The notes beneath the pieces were generated by a model, which had not been told where the DNA came from, made no database searches, and worked only from the letters and a program-made list of their open reading frames with translations. Positions 51,267 through 59,745 of a DNA stretch of 64,000 nucleotides are shown one piece after another. Every line of letters starts with the position of its first letter. Position 1 is the first letter of the stretch. Source of the DNA: an uncultured Roseateles sp. (GTDB lineage: Bacteria > Pseudomonadota > Gammaproteobacteria > Burkholderiales > Burkholderiaceae_C); NCBI RefSeq assembly GCF_963422335.1, contig NZ_OY729424.1, forward strand, positions 1,550,001-1,614,000, read 5' to 3'. Made by a program: the position numbers and the translations under genes.

Positions 51267-53123
51267 ATGTCATCGTCTCGCTTCGCGCCGGTCGGGCGCT
51301 TCTTTGGTCGCCTGTGGTGGCTGGTGGACGCCAGCCGGCGCACCCTGCTCAATCTGCTGTTCCTGACCCTGCTGGGCCTGCTGATCTACGCCCTGGTCAG
51401 CCGCGGCCCGGCCAGGCTGGAAGAGAAGACCGCCCTGGTGCTGAACCTGGGCGGCACCGTGGTCGAGCAGTACAGCGGCAATGCGCGCGACAACCTGCTC
51501 AACCAGGCCAAGGGCCAGGAGACCAACGAGACCCAGCTGCGTGATGTGCTGGCCGGTCTCGAGGCTGCCGCCAAGGACAACAAGATCAGCAGCCTGGTGC
51601 TGGCGCTGGATGACTTCCAGGGCGCCGGCCTGAGCACCCTGCGCGAGCTGGCCGGGGCGATTGCCCGCTTCAAGGCCGCCGGCAAGCCGGTGTTCGCCTG
51701 GGGCTCGTCCTACGACCAGCGCAGCTACTTCCTGGCCGCCCAGGCCAACGAGGTCTGGCTGCACCCGATGGGCATGCTGATGATCGAGGGTTTCGGCCGG
51801 CCCCGCACCTACTACCGCGATGCGCTGGACAAGCTGGGCCTGAGCGCCAATGTGCTGCGCGTGGGCAGCTTCAAGAACTTTGGCGAGGTCTATTCGGCCA
51901 ACGGCCCGTCCAAGGAGACGACCGAGGCCGACCGCTATCTGTATGACGCGCTGTGGAAGACCTATACCGACGAGGTCGAGAAGGCCCGCAAGCTGCCCGA
52001 GGGCAGCATCATGAAGGGCATCAACAACCTGCCCGAGCAGCTGGCCGCCGCTGGCGGTGACGCTGCCAAGCTGGCGCTGAATGCCAAGCTGGTCGATGGC
52101 CTGAAGACGCGCGACGAGATGCGCGCCCTGCTCAGCGAGCGCGGCGCCAAGGACGAGGCCAACAAGACCTTTCGCCAGATCAATCTGGGCGCCTACCTGG
52201 CCCATGTGAAACCCAAGTTCACCGGCGACGCCATCGGCGTCGTCATCGCACAGGGCGGCATCAGCGACGGTTCGGCACCGTCGGGCGCGATCGGCGGGCG
52301 CTCCACTGCCGAGCTGATACGCAAGGCCCGTGACGACGACAAGATCAAGGCCATCGTGTTGCGGGTCGATTCCCCCGGCGGCAGCGCCTTCGGCTCGGAG
52401 CTGGTGCGCCGCGAGCTGGAGCTGACGCGGGCGGCCGGCAAGCCGGTGGTGGTGTCGATGGGCAATGTGGCGGCCTCGGGCGGCTACTGGATCTCCATGG
52501 CCGCCGACGAGGTGATTGCCGACCCGACCACCATCACCGGATCGATAGGCGTGTTCGCCATGCTGCCCTCGGCCGACAAGGCGCTGGACAAACTGGGCGT
52601 GCACACCGGCGGCTACACCACCACCTGGCTGGCCGGCGTCTACGACCCCCGCCGCGCGCTGGACCCGCGATTTGCTTCGCTGGTGCAAAGCAGCATCGAA
52701 CACATCTACGCCGACTTCACCGGCAAGGCTGCCCAGGCGCGCAAGACCACGCCGGAGAAGATCAACGAGTTCGCCCAGGGCCGGGTCTGGACCGGTGCCC
52801 AGGCCAAGGAGCGTGGCCTGGTGGACACCCTGGGCAGCTATGGCGATGCGCTGAAGTCGGCGGCCACCCGAGGCAAGCTCAAGGACGACTACCGCGTGGT
52901 CTATATCGAGCGCGAGCGCGGCCGCGTCGAGCGCCTGCTTGACATGCTCAGCGGCACCGCCGCCGATGTGGTGGTGGGGCAGATCGAGCAAAAGCTCGGT
53001 GGTGCGGGCGTGCCCGCGGCCCTGACCCGCGAGGTGCAGAAGGACTTCGCCTGGCTGGGCGAGCTGAGCGAGGGCCGCAAGGCCTTCGGTGCGGTGGCGC
53101 ACTGCTTCTGCGCCGCGCCCTGA
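51267..53123 (+). CDS. sppA: Signal peptide peptidase SppA, 67 kDa type
   Basis: This 618-residue inner-membrane serine protease degrades cleaved signal peptides. One N-terminal helix (LLNLLFLTLLGLLIYALV) is followed by two tandem Clp-like domains. The catalytic Lys is K203 (GSFKNFGEVYSA) in the N-terminal half and the nucleophile S404 (GNVAASGGYWIS) in the C-terminal half, matching the Lys/Ser dyad of E. coli SppA. ATG 51267 has AGGGA at a good distance; GTG 51261 abuts it. The stop codon begins copy 2 of the 72-bp element. Confidence 0.94.
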   Translation: MSSSRFAPVGRFFGRLWWLVDASRRTLLNLLFLTLLGLLIYALVSRGPARLEEKTALVLNLGGTVVEQYSGNARDNLLNQAKGQETNETQLRDVLAGLEAAAKDNKISSLVLALDDFQGAGLSTLRELAGAIARFKAAGKPVFAWGSSYDQRSYFLAAQANEVWLHPMGMLMIEGFGRPRTYYRDALDKLGLSANVLRVGSFKNFGEVYSANGPSKETTEADRYLYDALWKTYTDEVEKARKLPEGSIMKGINNLPEQLAAAGGDAAKLALNAKLVDGLKTRDEMRALLSERGAKDEANKTFRQINLGAYLAHVKPKFTGDAIGVVIAQGGISDGSAPSGAIGGRSTAELIRKARDDDKIKAIVLRVDSPGGSAFGSELVRRELELTRAAGKPVVVSMGNVAASGGYWISMAADEVIADPTTITGSIGVFAMLPSADKALDKLGVHTGGYTTTWLAGVYDPRRALDPRFASLVQSSIEHIYADFTGKAAQARKTTPEKINEFAQGRVWTGAQAKERGLVDTLGSYGDALKSAATRGKLKDDYRVVYIERERGRVERLLDMLSGTAADVVVGQIEQKLGGAGVPAALTREVQKDFAWLGELSEGRKAFGAVAHCFCAAP

Positions 53124-53200
53124 GCCCGCACGGACGACCCGGAAGGGTCGGCCCGGCTGGCGAAGGACTTGCGGCGATACCAGCCGCAAGGCTGAGCCCG
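53121..53200 (+). repeat. 72-bp two-hairpin element, copy 2 (stop-codon embedded)
   Basis: The element starts at the sppA TGA and ends with the same TGAGCCCG (53121-53128 and 53193-53200). Hairpin 1 pairs CGACCC (53135-53140) with GGGTCG (53145-53150) round a GGAA loop; hairpin 2 pairs CTTGCGGC (53168-53175) with GCCGCAAG (53183-53190) round GATACCA. The linker is CTGGCGAAGG. Stem bases differ from the other copies but pairing is kept. Confidence 0.8.
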
Positions 53201-53297
53201 GCGGCCGGCCCCGCGGTGCCGTCCATTCATGACACCGATCCGACCCTTGGCCCGTCAACGGTGCGGGCCAGCGCTTGGCCTGCCTACACTGCGGCCC

Positions 53298-54059
53298 ATG
53301 CAAAAGCCACCCGCCACTGCCACACCGGCCCAGCCGGCGCGGAACCGCTTCCAGCGCTGGTACCTCCGTTGGGCCGAGCGCCATGGCCTGATGCTGCCGG
53401 TGCAGCTGCCGCCGCGGTGGGGCGGGCCGCCGCAGAAGGCCCTGAGTTCGGCCCTGCTGCAGCAGGAGCGCGATGCGGCGGAGGCCAAGCTCAAGCTCTT
53501 GCAGGCCCAGGTGCGGCCGCACTTCATCTTCAACACCCTGTCGGCGGTGCAGCACTGGGTGGACACCGGCGACGCCCGCGCCAGCCCGCTGCTGCGCGCG
53601 CTGACGGCCTTTTTGCGCAGCAGTGCCGCGTTGCTGGAGCGGCCGCTGGTGCCGCTGGGCGAGGAGCTGGAACTGACACGCAGCTATTTGCAGATCATGA
53701 GCGCGCGGCTGGGCGAGCGCTTGCGCTTTGAACTGGACATCGCACCCGATTGCCTGCAGCAGCCGCTGCCACCGGGCCTGCTGCTGACCCTGGTGGAGAA
53801 CGCGCTGGAGCACGGTATCGCACCCAGCCTGGGCGGCGGCCTGCTGCGCGTTGGCGCCAAACCGCTCGCCGGCGGCGGCTTCGAGTTGAGGGTGAGCGAC
53901 GACGGCGTCGGCCTGCCGCCCGGCTGGCAGCCTGGCATCGGGCTGACCAACAGCCGCCAGCGCCTGCGCCAACAGTTCGGCGAGCGCGCCGCACTGAGCC
54001 TTGCCCCTCTGCAGCCCGGCACACAGGCCTGCCTGCGCATCGACGGAGACCCGCGATGA
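53298..54059 (+). CDS. LytS-type histidine kinase, soluble form
   Basis: This 253-residue kinase belongs to the LytS/YehU His-kinase family: the phospho-acceptor region QVRPHFIFNTLSAVQHWVD, the helix ERPLVPLGEELELTRSYLQI, and an ATP-binding end with LTLVENALEHGI and DDGVGLPPG. No membrane helix or sensor domain is present, which is unusual for a kinase of this class. It overlaps the second, membrane-bound kinase by ATGA. ATG 53298 was chosen as the start nearest the conserved region; an earlier in-frame ATG is at 53229. Confidence 0.83.
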   Translation: MQKPPATATPAQPARNRFQRWYLRWAERHGLMLPVQLPPRWGGPPQKALSSALLQQERDAAEAKLKLLQAQVRPHFIFNTLSAVQHWVDTGDARASPLLRALTAFLRSSAALLERPLVPLGEELELTRSYLQIMSARLGERLRFELDIAPDCLQQPLPPGLLLTLVENALEHGIAPSLGGGLLRVGAKPLAGGGFELRVSDDGVGLPPGWQPGIGLTNSRQRLRQQFGERAALSLAPLQPGTQACLRIDGDPR

Positions 54060-55123
54060 TCCCCTACGACAAGATCGATTGGTCGCAGCTCTGGTATCCG
54101 GGGCCGACCAGGCGTTTCACCCCGGCCGAGATCAGGCGGGCCGGTGGCGAGACACCCAGTGCCACGCTGTCGATGGTGCTGATGCTCAATGCGGCGATGC
54201 TGGGTTTGACGCTGCTCCAGGCGGCGCCGCCACGCCTGACCGGCGTCTTGAGCGCCTGGTTGATCGGCCTGATCGTTTCGGCCATGGGTTTGGGCAAAAT
54301 CGTCTGGCGCAGCCCGTCGCGGCGGGTCATGTCGCTGTGTTCCCTGGGTTTTGCCCTGGTCTGGGCCGCCTGTGCCGTCGCGGCGAAGCACACCGTGAAC
54401 GACCCCGTGAGGCTGCAGTGGACCCTGCAGCTGCTGCTCGGCGGTATTGCGGTTGCGACCGTCTGCTTCTGGTTTGTGGCCATCTACCGCTCGCATCAGA
54501 TCGAGCTGCGCCTGCGCGAGCTCGGCGAGCGCGAGCGCGCCGAGGAGCTGGGCCGCCAGCTGGCTGATGCGCAGATCCAGCCGCACTTTCTGTTCAACTC
54601 GCTGGCCTCGCTGCAGCACTGGGTGCAGACGAAGGATGACCGAGCCGGTCCGCTGCTGGCCTCGCTGACCGGCTATCTGCGCGCCACCCTGCCCTTGTTC
54701 AATCGCCGCCAGTTGCAGGTCGGTGAGGAGCTGCCGGCGGTGCAGCACTATCTGGAGGTGATGCAGGCGCGGCTCGGCGCGCGTTTGAGCTGGCAGATCG
54801 AGGTTGACGAGGCGGTGCGGGCCTTGAGCCTGCCGCCGGCTCTGCTGCTGACCCTGGTGGAGAATGCCGTCGAGCATGGCGTGCAGGCGGCTCTGCACGG
54901 CGGCAGCGTTCACCTGCTGGGCCGTCTGGATGGCGGCCGGGCCCTGATCGAGGTGCGTGATACCGGGCCGGGCTTGGCGCCCGGTGCCACCGAAGGCACA
55001 GGCCTGAACAACTGCCGCGAGCGCCTGCGGCAAGCCTATGGCGACCGCGCCCGGCTGAGCCTGGGCAATGCCGCCGAGGGCGGCTGTGTGGCCCGTCTTG
55101 AATTCCCTTTCGTGGCGCAGTGA
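54056..55123 (+). CDS. LytS-type histidine kinase, four-helix membrane form
   Basis: This 355-residue kinase has four hydrophobic helices between about residues 38 and 150 and little periplasmic sequence, then the His-kinase core: DAQIQPHFLFNSLASLQHWVQ with the acceptor His, LVENAVEHGVQ and DTGPGLAPG for ATP. It resembles YpdA/YehU-type kinases. ATG 54056 overlaps the stop of the first kinase, and the third gene (LytTR regulator) starts 2 bp after its stop, so all three form one operon. Confidence 0.9.
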   Translation: MIPYDKIDWSQLWYPGPTRRFTPAEIRRAGGETPSATLSMVLMLNAAMLGLTLLQAAPPRLTGVLSAWLIGLIVSAMGLGKIVWRSPSRRVMSLCSLGFALVWAACAVAAKHTVNDPVRLQWTLQLLLGGIAVATVCFWFVAIYRSHQIELRLRELGERERAEELGRQLADAQIQPHFLFNSLASLQHWVQTKDDRAGPLLASLTGYLRATLPLFNRRQLQVGEELPAVQHYLEVMQARLGARLSWQIEVDEAVRALSLPPALLLTLVENAVEHGVQAALHGGSVHLLGRLDGGRALIEVRDTGPGLAPGATEGTGLNNCRERLRQAYGDRARLSLGNAAEGGCVARLEFPFVAQ

Positions 55124-55125
55124 AC

Positions 55126-55878
55126 ATGAACGAGACCGTGACCGCCCTGGTGGCCGACGACGAAGAAGCCCCCCGCGAGCAGCTGCTGCTGGCCCTGCAG
55201 AGCGCCTGGCCGGAGTTGCGCATCCTGGCTCGCGCCGTCAACGGCGCGGATGCATGGGATGCCTGGCTGGAGCATGAGCCGCAGGTCTGCTTTCTGGACG
55301 TGCGCATGCCCGGCCTGTCGGGCATCGAGGTGGCGCAGCGCATTGCCGGGCGTGCCCATATCGTCTTCGTCACCGCCCATGGCGACCATGCGCTGGACGC
55401 CTTCAACACCGGCGCGGTCGACTATGTGCTCAAGCCGGTGGACGGCGTCCGCCTGGCCCAGGCGGTGCAGCGCGTGCGCGCGCGCCTGAACCAGGCGCCG
55501 CCGGACCTTGCCCGCCTGCTGCAGCAGCTGGGCGTGCAGGCCCGCAGACCGGCGCCGCTGGAGGTCATACAGGCCGGTGTGGGCCGCGAGGTGCGGCTGA
55601 TACGCATCGAGGAGGTGCTGTATTTCGAGTCGGACACGCGCTACACCCGCGTGGTGCACGCCGACGGCGATGCGCTGATACGCACGCCGCTGAAGGAGCT
55701 GCTGACCCAGCTCGATGCCGAGCGCTTCTGGCAGATCCACCGCTCGGTGGTCGTCAACCAGCGTTGCATCGCCTCGGCGCTGCGCATCGACGAGGGCAGC
55801 ATGGTGATCACCCTGCGTGGACGCGATGAGCGGCTGCCGGTGTCACGCCACTTCCAGGGGCTGTTCCGGGCGCAGTAG
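55126..55878 (+). CDS. LytTR-type response regulator
   Basis: This 250-residue regulator has a receiver (LVADDEEAPREQLL; acceptor Asp in VCFLDVRMPGLSG; VTAHGDHAL; YVLKPVDG) and a C-terminal LytTR DNA-binding domain (RIEEVLYFESDTRYTRVV; RFWQIHRSVVVNQRCI; DERLPVSRHFQGLF). LytTR regulators bind direct repeats at promoters. It is the target of the two upstream LytS kinases. ATG 55126 was chosen; GTG 55120 overlaps the previous stop and is possible. Confidence 0.92.
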   Translation: MNETVTALVADDEEAPREQLLLALQSAWPELRILARAVNGADAWDAWLEHEPQVCFLDVRMPGLSGIEVAQRIAGRAHIVFVTAHGDHALDAFNTGAVDYVLKPVDGVRLAQAVQRVRARLNQAPPDLARLLQQLGVQARRPAPLEVIQAGVGREVRLIRIEEVLYFESDTRYTRVVHADGDALIRTPLKELLTQLDAERFWQIHRSVVVNQRCIASALRIDEGSMVITLRGRDERLPVSRHFQGLFRAQ

Positions 55879-55884
55879 CTGCCG

Positions 55885-57411
55885 TCAGGCGTTCTGCGCC
55901 CCAGGCTTGCCGGCCTCCACCACATAGCGCTTCTCGACGCTGACCGGGCTTTGCCCATTCATCGCATCATCCACCGTGCGCAGCTCGGCCGCGAGGCGCT
56001 GCTTGCTGAGATCGAAGAGGGTGTAACCGCGCTTGTCGCTGCGCCCGTAGCGCAGATGGGGGTTCCAGGCCATCGCGCCCTGCACCTTGTCATTGGGCAG
56101 CCCGTGGCTGGTGATCGAGGTGCCGCAGAACTCGGTGGCAATCGTCGCGGCCTTGGCGTCGTTGAAGTCCAGCTTCAGGTCGGCGATGTAGTTGGCATGC
56201 ACGTCGCCGCCCAGCACGATGGGGTTGTTCGCCTTGGCAGCCAGCATGTCGCCGAGCAGGCGCTGGCGGGCCAGCGGATAGCCGTCCCAGGCCTCGGTCC
56301 AGTATTGTGGGCCGTTGGGGCCGGCCGGATCGGCCGAGCTGCTGCGCGCCATCAAGGTTTGCTGGGCCAGCAGGTTCCAGGGCCGGGTGCTGTCCCAGCT
56401 CTGCGCCAGCCAGCGTTCCTGGGCGCTGCCCAGCAGGGTGCGACGTGGGTCGTTGAGCGGCTCGCAGTCCTTCAGATAGACGGTGTTGGAGCCGGCCCGG
56501 CCCGGCTTGGGGCAGGCCTGGGGGTCGCGCCACTGGCGGTCGTCCAGGGTGATCAGCCGCGCCAGGCTGCCCCAGTCGTAGCGCTCGTGGATGCGCATCT
56601 CGGTGCCGCGCGGGCGCACCGCCTTGGGGAACGGCAGATGCTCCCAGTAGGCCTGAGTGGCCGCGGCGCGGCGCAGATCGAAATTGGGCTCCAGATCCTG
56701 GGCGCGGCCGGGGGAATAGTCGTTGGCGACCTCGTGGTCGTCCCAGATCAGTATCCAGGGCGTGCGGGCATGGATGGCCTGCAGATGCGGGTCGCTCTTG
56801 TACTGGGCATAGCGGGCGCGGTAGGCGTCCAGATTGCGCGCCGCCCCGCCGTTGTGGCGGCGGGTGGCGCCGGGCGGCGCCGAGCCACCCGCGTATTCGT
56901 AGATGTAGTCGCCCAGGAACAGCACCAGGTCCAGCTCCTGCGTGGCCATATCGCGCCAGGCGGCGTATTCGCCATGGTCCCAGCGCTGGCAGGAAGCGGT
57001 GGCAAAGCGCAGCGGCTCGGCAGCATCGGGTGCCGGTGCCGTGCGGGTGCGGCCGGTGGCGCTGCGCGCGCCCATGGCGGTGAAGCGGTACCAGTACCAG
57101 CGGCCCGGGCTCAGGCCGGTGGGCTCGGCGTGCACGCTGTGTGCCCAGGCCGCCTCGGCCGTCTCGGTGCCCTTGGCGACGATCTGCTTGAAGCCCTCGT
57201 CTGCCGCCAGCTCCCACTGCACGGCCACCTGCTCGGGCAGATCGGCGCCGAGCAGCCGCGTCCACAGCACCAGGCTGCCGGGGCGCGGGCAACCGGAGGC
57301 GATGCCCAGTGGGAAACGATCGACGTCGGCGGCGAAGGCGAAGCGGCTGAAGGCCGGGGCCGTGCCCAGAACGAGCGCGGTTTGGAGCAGATGGCGGCGG
57401 CTTGGGTTCAT
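55885..57411 (-). CDS. phoD: PhoD-type alkaline phosphatase/phosphodiesterase, exported by TAT
   Basis: This 508-residue protein has a twin-arginine signal (PSRRHLLQTALVLGTAPAF) followed by a fibronectin-like N-terminal domain and the PhoD catalytic domain with metal motifs FLGDYIYEYAGG, LIWDDHEVANDY, and GGDVHANYIADL. Two Cys and the PhoD Ca/Fe-site residues fall in the expected order. It releases phosphate from organic phosphate esters in the periplasm. ATG 57411 puts the RR motif at residues 5-6. It is convergent with the LytTR gene, 6 bp away. Confidence 0.9.
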   Translation of the reverse strand: MNPSRRHLLQTALVLGTAPAFSRFAFAADVDRFPLGIASGCPRPGSLVLWTRLLGADLPEQVAVQWELAADEGFKQIVAKGTETAEAAWAHSVHAEPTGLSPGRWYWYRFTAMGARSATGRTRTAPAPDAAEPLRFATASCQRWDHGEYAAWRDMATQELDLVLFLGDYIYEYAGGSAPPGATRRHNGGAARNLDAYRARYAQYKSDPHLQAIHARTPWILIWDDHEVANDYSPGRAQDLEPNFDLRRAAATQAYWEHLPFPKAVRPRGTEMRIHERYDWGSLARLITLDDRQWRDPQACPKPGRAGSNTVYLKDCEPLNDPRRTLLGSAQERWLAQSWDSTRPWNLLAQQTLMARSSSADPAGPNGPQYWTEAWDGYPLARQRLLGDMLAAKANNPIVLGGDVHANYIADLKLDFNDAKAATIATEFCGTSITSHGLPNDKVQGAMAWNPHLRYGRSDKRGYTLFDLSKQRLAAELRTVDDAMNGQSPVSVEKRYVVEAGKPGAQNA

Positions 57412-57520
57412 CCGCCAAGCATAGCCTTGCGCCTGCGACGGAGCCGCTGGCCGATGCGCTTTTCCTAGCACATGTGCGCGCCGCGAACTTGGCTATCATG
57501 CGCGGCCCTTCAGGAAGACC

Positions 57521-59593
57521 ATGGCCAACGCTCCCCACTCTCTCAACCCCGCCCAGATGGAGGCGGTGCACTATCTCGGCGGCCCCTGCCTGGTGCTGGC
57601 CGGCGCGGGCTCGGGCAAGACGGGCGTGATCACGCACAAGATCGCGCGCTTGCTGCAGGCCGGCTATGCGGCCAAGAACATCGCCGCCATCACCTTCACC
57701 AACAAGGCCTCGCAGGAGATGCGCGAGCGGGCCAAGAACCTGGTCGGCGCGCGCGCGGCCAAGGACCTGGCCATCAGCACCTTCCACTCGCTGGGCGTGC
57801 GCATCCTGCGCGAGGACGGCGTGCACCTGGGCCTGAAGGAGAAGTTCTCGATTCTCGACAGCGACGACGTGCTGAATGTCTTGAAGGACGCCGGCGGCAG
57901 CACCGACATCGCCCAGGCCAAGCGCTGGCAGTGGACCATCAGCCTGTGGAAGAACCAGGGGCTGAACGCCGAGCGGGCGGCAAAGATCGCCGCCGATGAC
58001 GACGAACGCGTGGCCGTGCGCGTGATGAAGCTGTACGAGGATCGGCTGGCCGCCTTCCAGGCGGTGGACTTCGACGACCTGATCAGCCTGCCGCTGCACC
58101 TGCTGACCACCAACGCCGAGGCGCGCGGCAAATGGCAGGACACCCTGCGCTACGTACTGGTCGACGAATACCAGGACACCAATGCCGTGCAGTACGAGCT
58201 GCTGCGGGCCCTGGTGGACAACCCCGATGAACGCAAGCGCGGCATGTTCACCGCCGTGGGCGACGACGACCAGAGCATCTACGGCTGGCGCGGCGCGACG
58301 ATCGAGAACCTGAAGCGCCTGCCCACCGAGTGGCCGAATCTGAAGGTCATTCCGCTGGAGCAGAACTACCGCTCGACCAGCTCGATACTGCGCGCGGCCA
58401 ACAACGTCATCGCCAGCAACCCGAAGATCTTCGAGAAGAAGCTGTGGAGCGAGTTCGGCGACGGCGAGCCGGTGGCGGTGCTGGAGTGCGACGGCGAGGA
58501 GCACGAGGCCGAGCGCGCGGTGGCCCGCATCCAGGCCCAGCGGGCCCAGGGCGGCCAGGTGCAGTACAGCGACTTCGCCATCCTCTATCGCGCCAATCAC
58601 CAGGCCCGCATCTTCGAGCAGGCGCTGCGCCGGGCCGAGATCCCGTACAAGGTGTCGGGTGGCCAGAGCTTTTTCGACCGTGCCGAGATCAAGGACCTGT
58701 GCGGCTGGCTGCGCCTGCTGGTCAATCAGGATGACGACCCGGCCTTTCTGCGCTCGGTGACCACGCCCAAGCGCGGCATCGGCCACCAGACCCTGGGCGC
58801 GTTGGGCGAGTTCGCCGGCAAGTGGAAGCTCAGCATGTACGAGGCGCTGTTCGCCGAGTCGCTGGGCACGGCGCTGAATGCCCGTGCGATTGGCACGCTG
58901 CACGAATTCGGCCGCTACGTGAACGACCTCGAATACCGTGCCCGCCATACCTCGGGGGCCGAGGACGCGCGCGCGCTGTTGCTCGAATGGCTGAAGGACA
59001 TCGGCTACGAGCAGCACCTGTATGACGGCGAGGAGAGCGAGAAGGTCGCCGCTGCCAAGTGGAAGAACGTGCTCGACTTCATCGACTGGATGTCCAAGCG
59101 CTGCGGCGGCCAGATCACCCAGGACAGCGGCACCTTCGAGTCGCCGAAGCAGACCGTGCTCGAAGTGGCGCAGACCATCAGCGTCATCATCTCGCTGGCC
59201 GAGCGCGGCGACGATCAGGACCAGGTCACCCTGTCCACCCTGCATGCCTCCAAGGGCCTGGAGTGGCCCCATGTGGTGCTGGCCGGCGTCAACGAGGGCT
59301 TGCTGCCCTTCAAGAGCGAAGACGAGGACATGACCGCCGAGCGCCTCGAAGAGGAGCGCCGGCTGATGTATGTGGGCATCACCCGCGCCCGTACCACCCT
59401 GGCAGTGAGCGTGCTGCGCCGGCGCAAGAAGGGCCGCGACACGGTGCAGGGCATTCCCAGCCGCTTCGTGCTGGAGATGAAGCTGCACGAGGCCAGCACC
59501 CGCGAAGACCCGCGCGAGAAGTTGAAGCGCCTGCGTGCCGAGATGGTGCAAAAGCTGGCCGACAAGGCCGCTGCGACGACAGCGCAGAACTGA
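57521..59593 (+). CDS. rep: Rep/UvrD-family ATP-dependent DNA helicase
   Basis: This 690-residue superfamily 1 helicase has Walker A LVLAGAGSGKTGVIT, motif Ia ITFTNKASQEMRERA, Walker B YVLVDEYQDTNAVQ, GDDDQSIYGWRGAT, motif IV EQNYRSTSSILRAAN, STLHASKGLEWPHV, and VGITRARTTL. The length and the TFHSLGVRILRED segment fit Rep rather than UvrD (which is longer). Rep removes proteins ahead of the fork and helps restart, so this window carries both priA and rep. The start has CAGGAAG upstream. Confidence 0.9.
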   Translation: MANAPHSLNPAQMEAVHYLGGPCLVLAGAGSGKTGVITHKIARLLQAGYAAKNIAAITFTNKASQEMRERAKNLVGARAAKDLAISTFHSLGVRILREDGVHLGLKEKFSILDSDDVLNVLKDAGGSTDIAQAKRWQWTISLWKNQGLNAERAAKIAADDDERVAVRVMKLYEDRLAAFQAVDFDDLISLPLHLLTTNAEARGKWQDTLRYVLVDEYQDTNAVQYELLRALVDNPDERKRGMFTAVGDDDQSIYGWRGATIENLKRLPTEWPNLKVIPLEQNYRSTSSILRAANNVIASNPKIFEKKLWSEFGDGEPVAVLECDGEEHEAERAVARIQAQRAQGGQVQYSDFAILYRANHQARIFEQALRRAEIPYKVSGGQSFFDRAEIKDLCGWLRLLVNQDDDPAFLRSVTTPKRGIGHQTLGALGEFAGKWKLSMYEALFAESLGTALNARAIGTLHEFGRYVNDLEYRARHTSGAEDARALLLEWLKDIGYEQHLYDGEESEKVAAAKWKNVLDFIDWMSKRCGGQITQDSGTFESPKQTVLEVAQTISVIISLAERGDDQDQVTLSTLHASKGLEWPHVVLAGVNEGLLPFKSEDEDMTAERLEEERRLMYVGITRARTTLAVSVLRRRKKGRDTVQGIPSRFVLEMKLHEASTREDPREKLKRLRAEMVQKLADKAAATTAQN

Positions 59594-59609
59594 GTCGCCC
59601 GCCTCGCCA

Positions 59610-59626
59610 CGCACCGGCGCGGTGCG
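59610..59626. terminator. GC-rich hairpin after rep
   Basis: CGCACCG (59610-59616) and CGGTGCG (59620-59626) pair fully round a GCG loop, 17 bp after the rep stop. There is no T-run. It probably marks the end of the rep transcript, but activity as an intrinsic terminator is doubtful. Confidence 0.4.
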
Positions 59627-59745
59627 GGCTCGGCCCTGCTGCCTGAGAAGTAGGGGATTGCGCATTGCCCCGCCGGTCCAGACACTGCATCGCGCAACGG
59701 AGCGCAACAAGCCGTGGTTCGATTTTGGCTGAGGGGGGCTGATGC

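Noticed and set aside
51270..53972. A 900-codon minus-strand frame opposite sppA
   Set aside because: It mirrors the codon bias of sppA, has no recognisable motif and crosses the 72-bp element; a shadow of the real gene.
56090..59710. A 1,200-codon open frame on the minus strand opposite phoD and rep
   Set aside because: It is antisense to two well-supported genes, composed of Arg/Ala/Gly/His-rich sequence without any domain. Long empty frames are expected in DNA this GC-rich.
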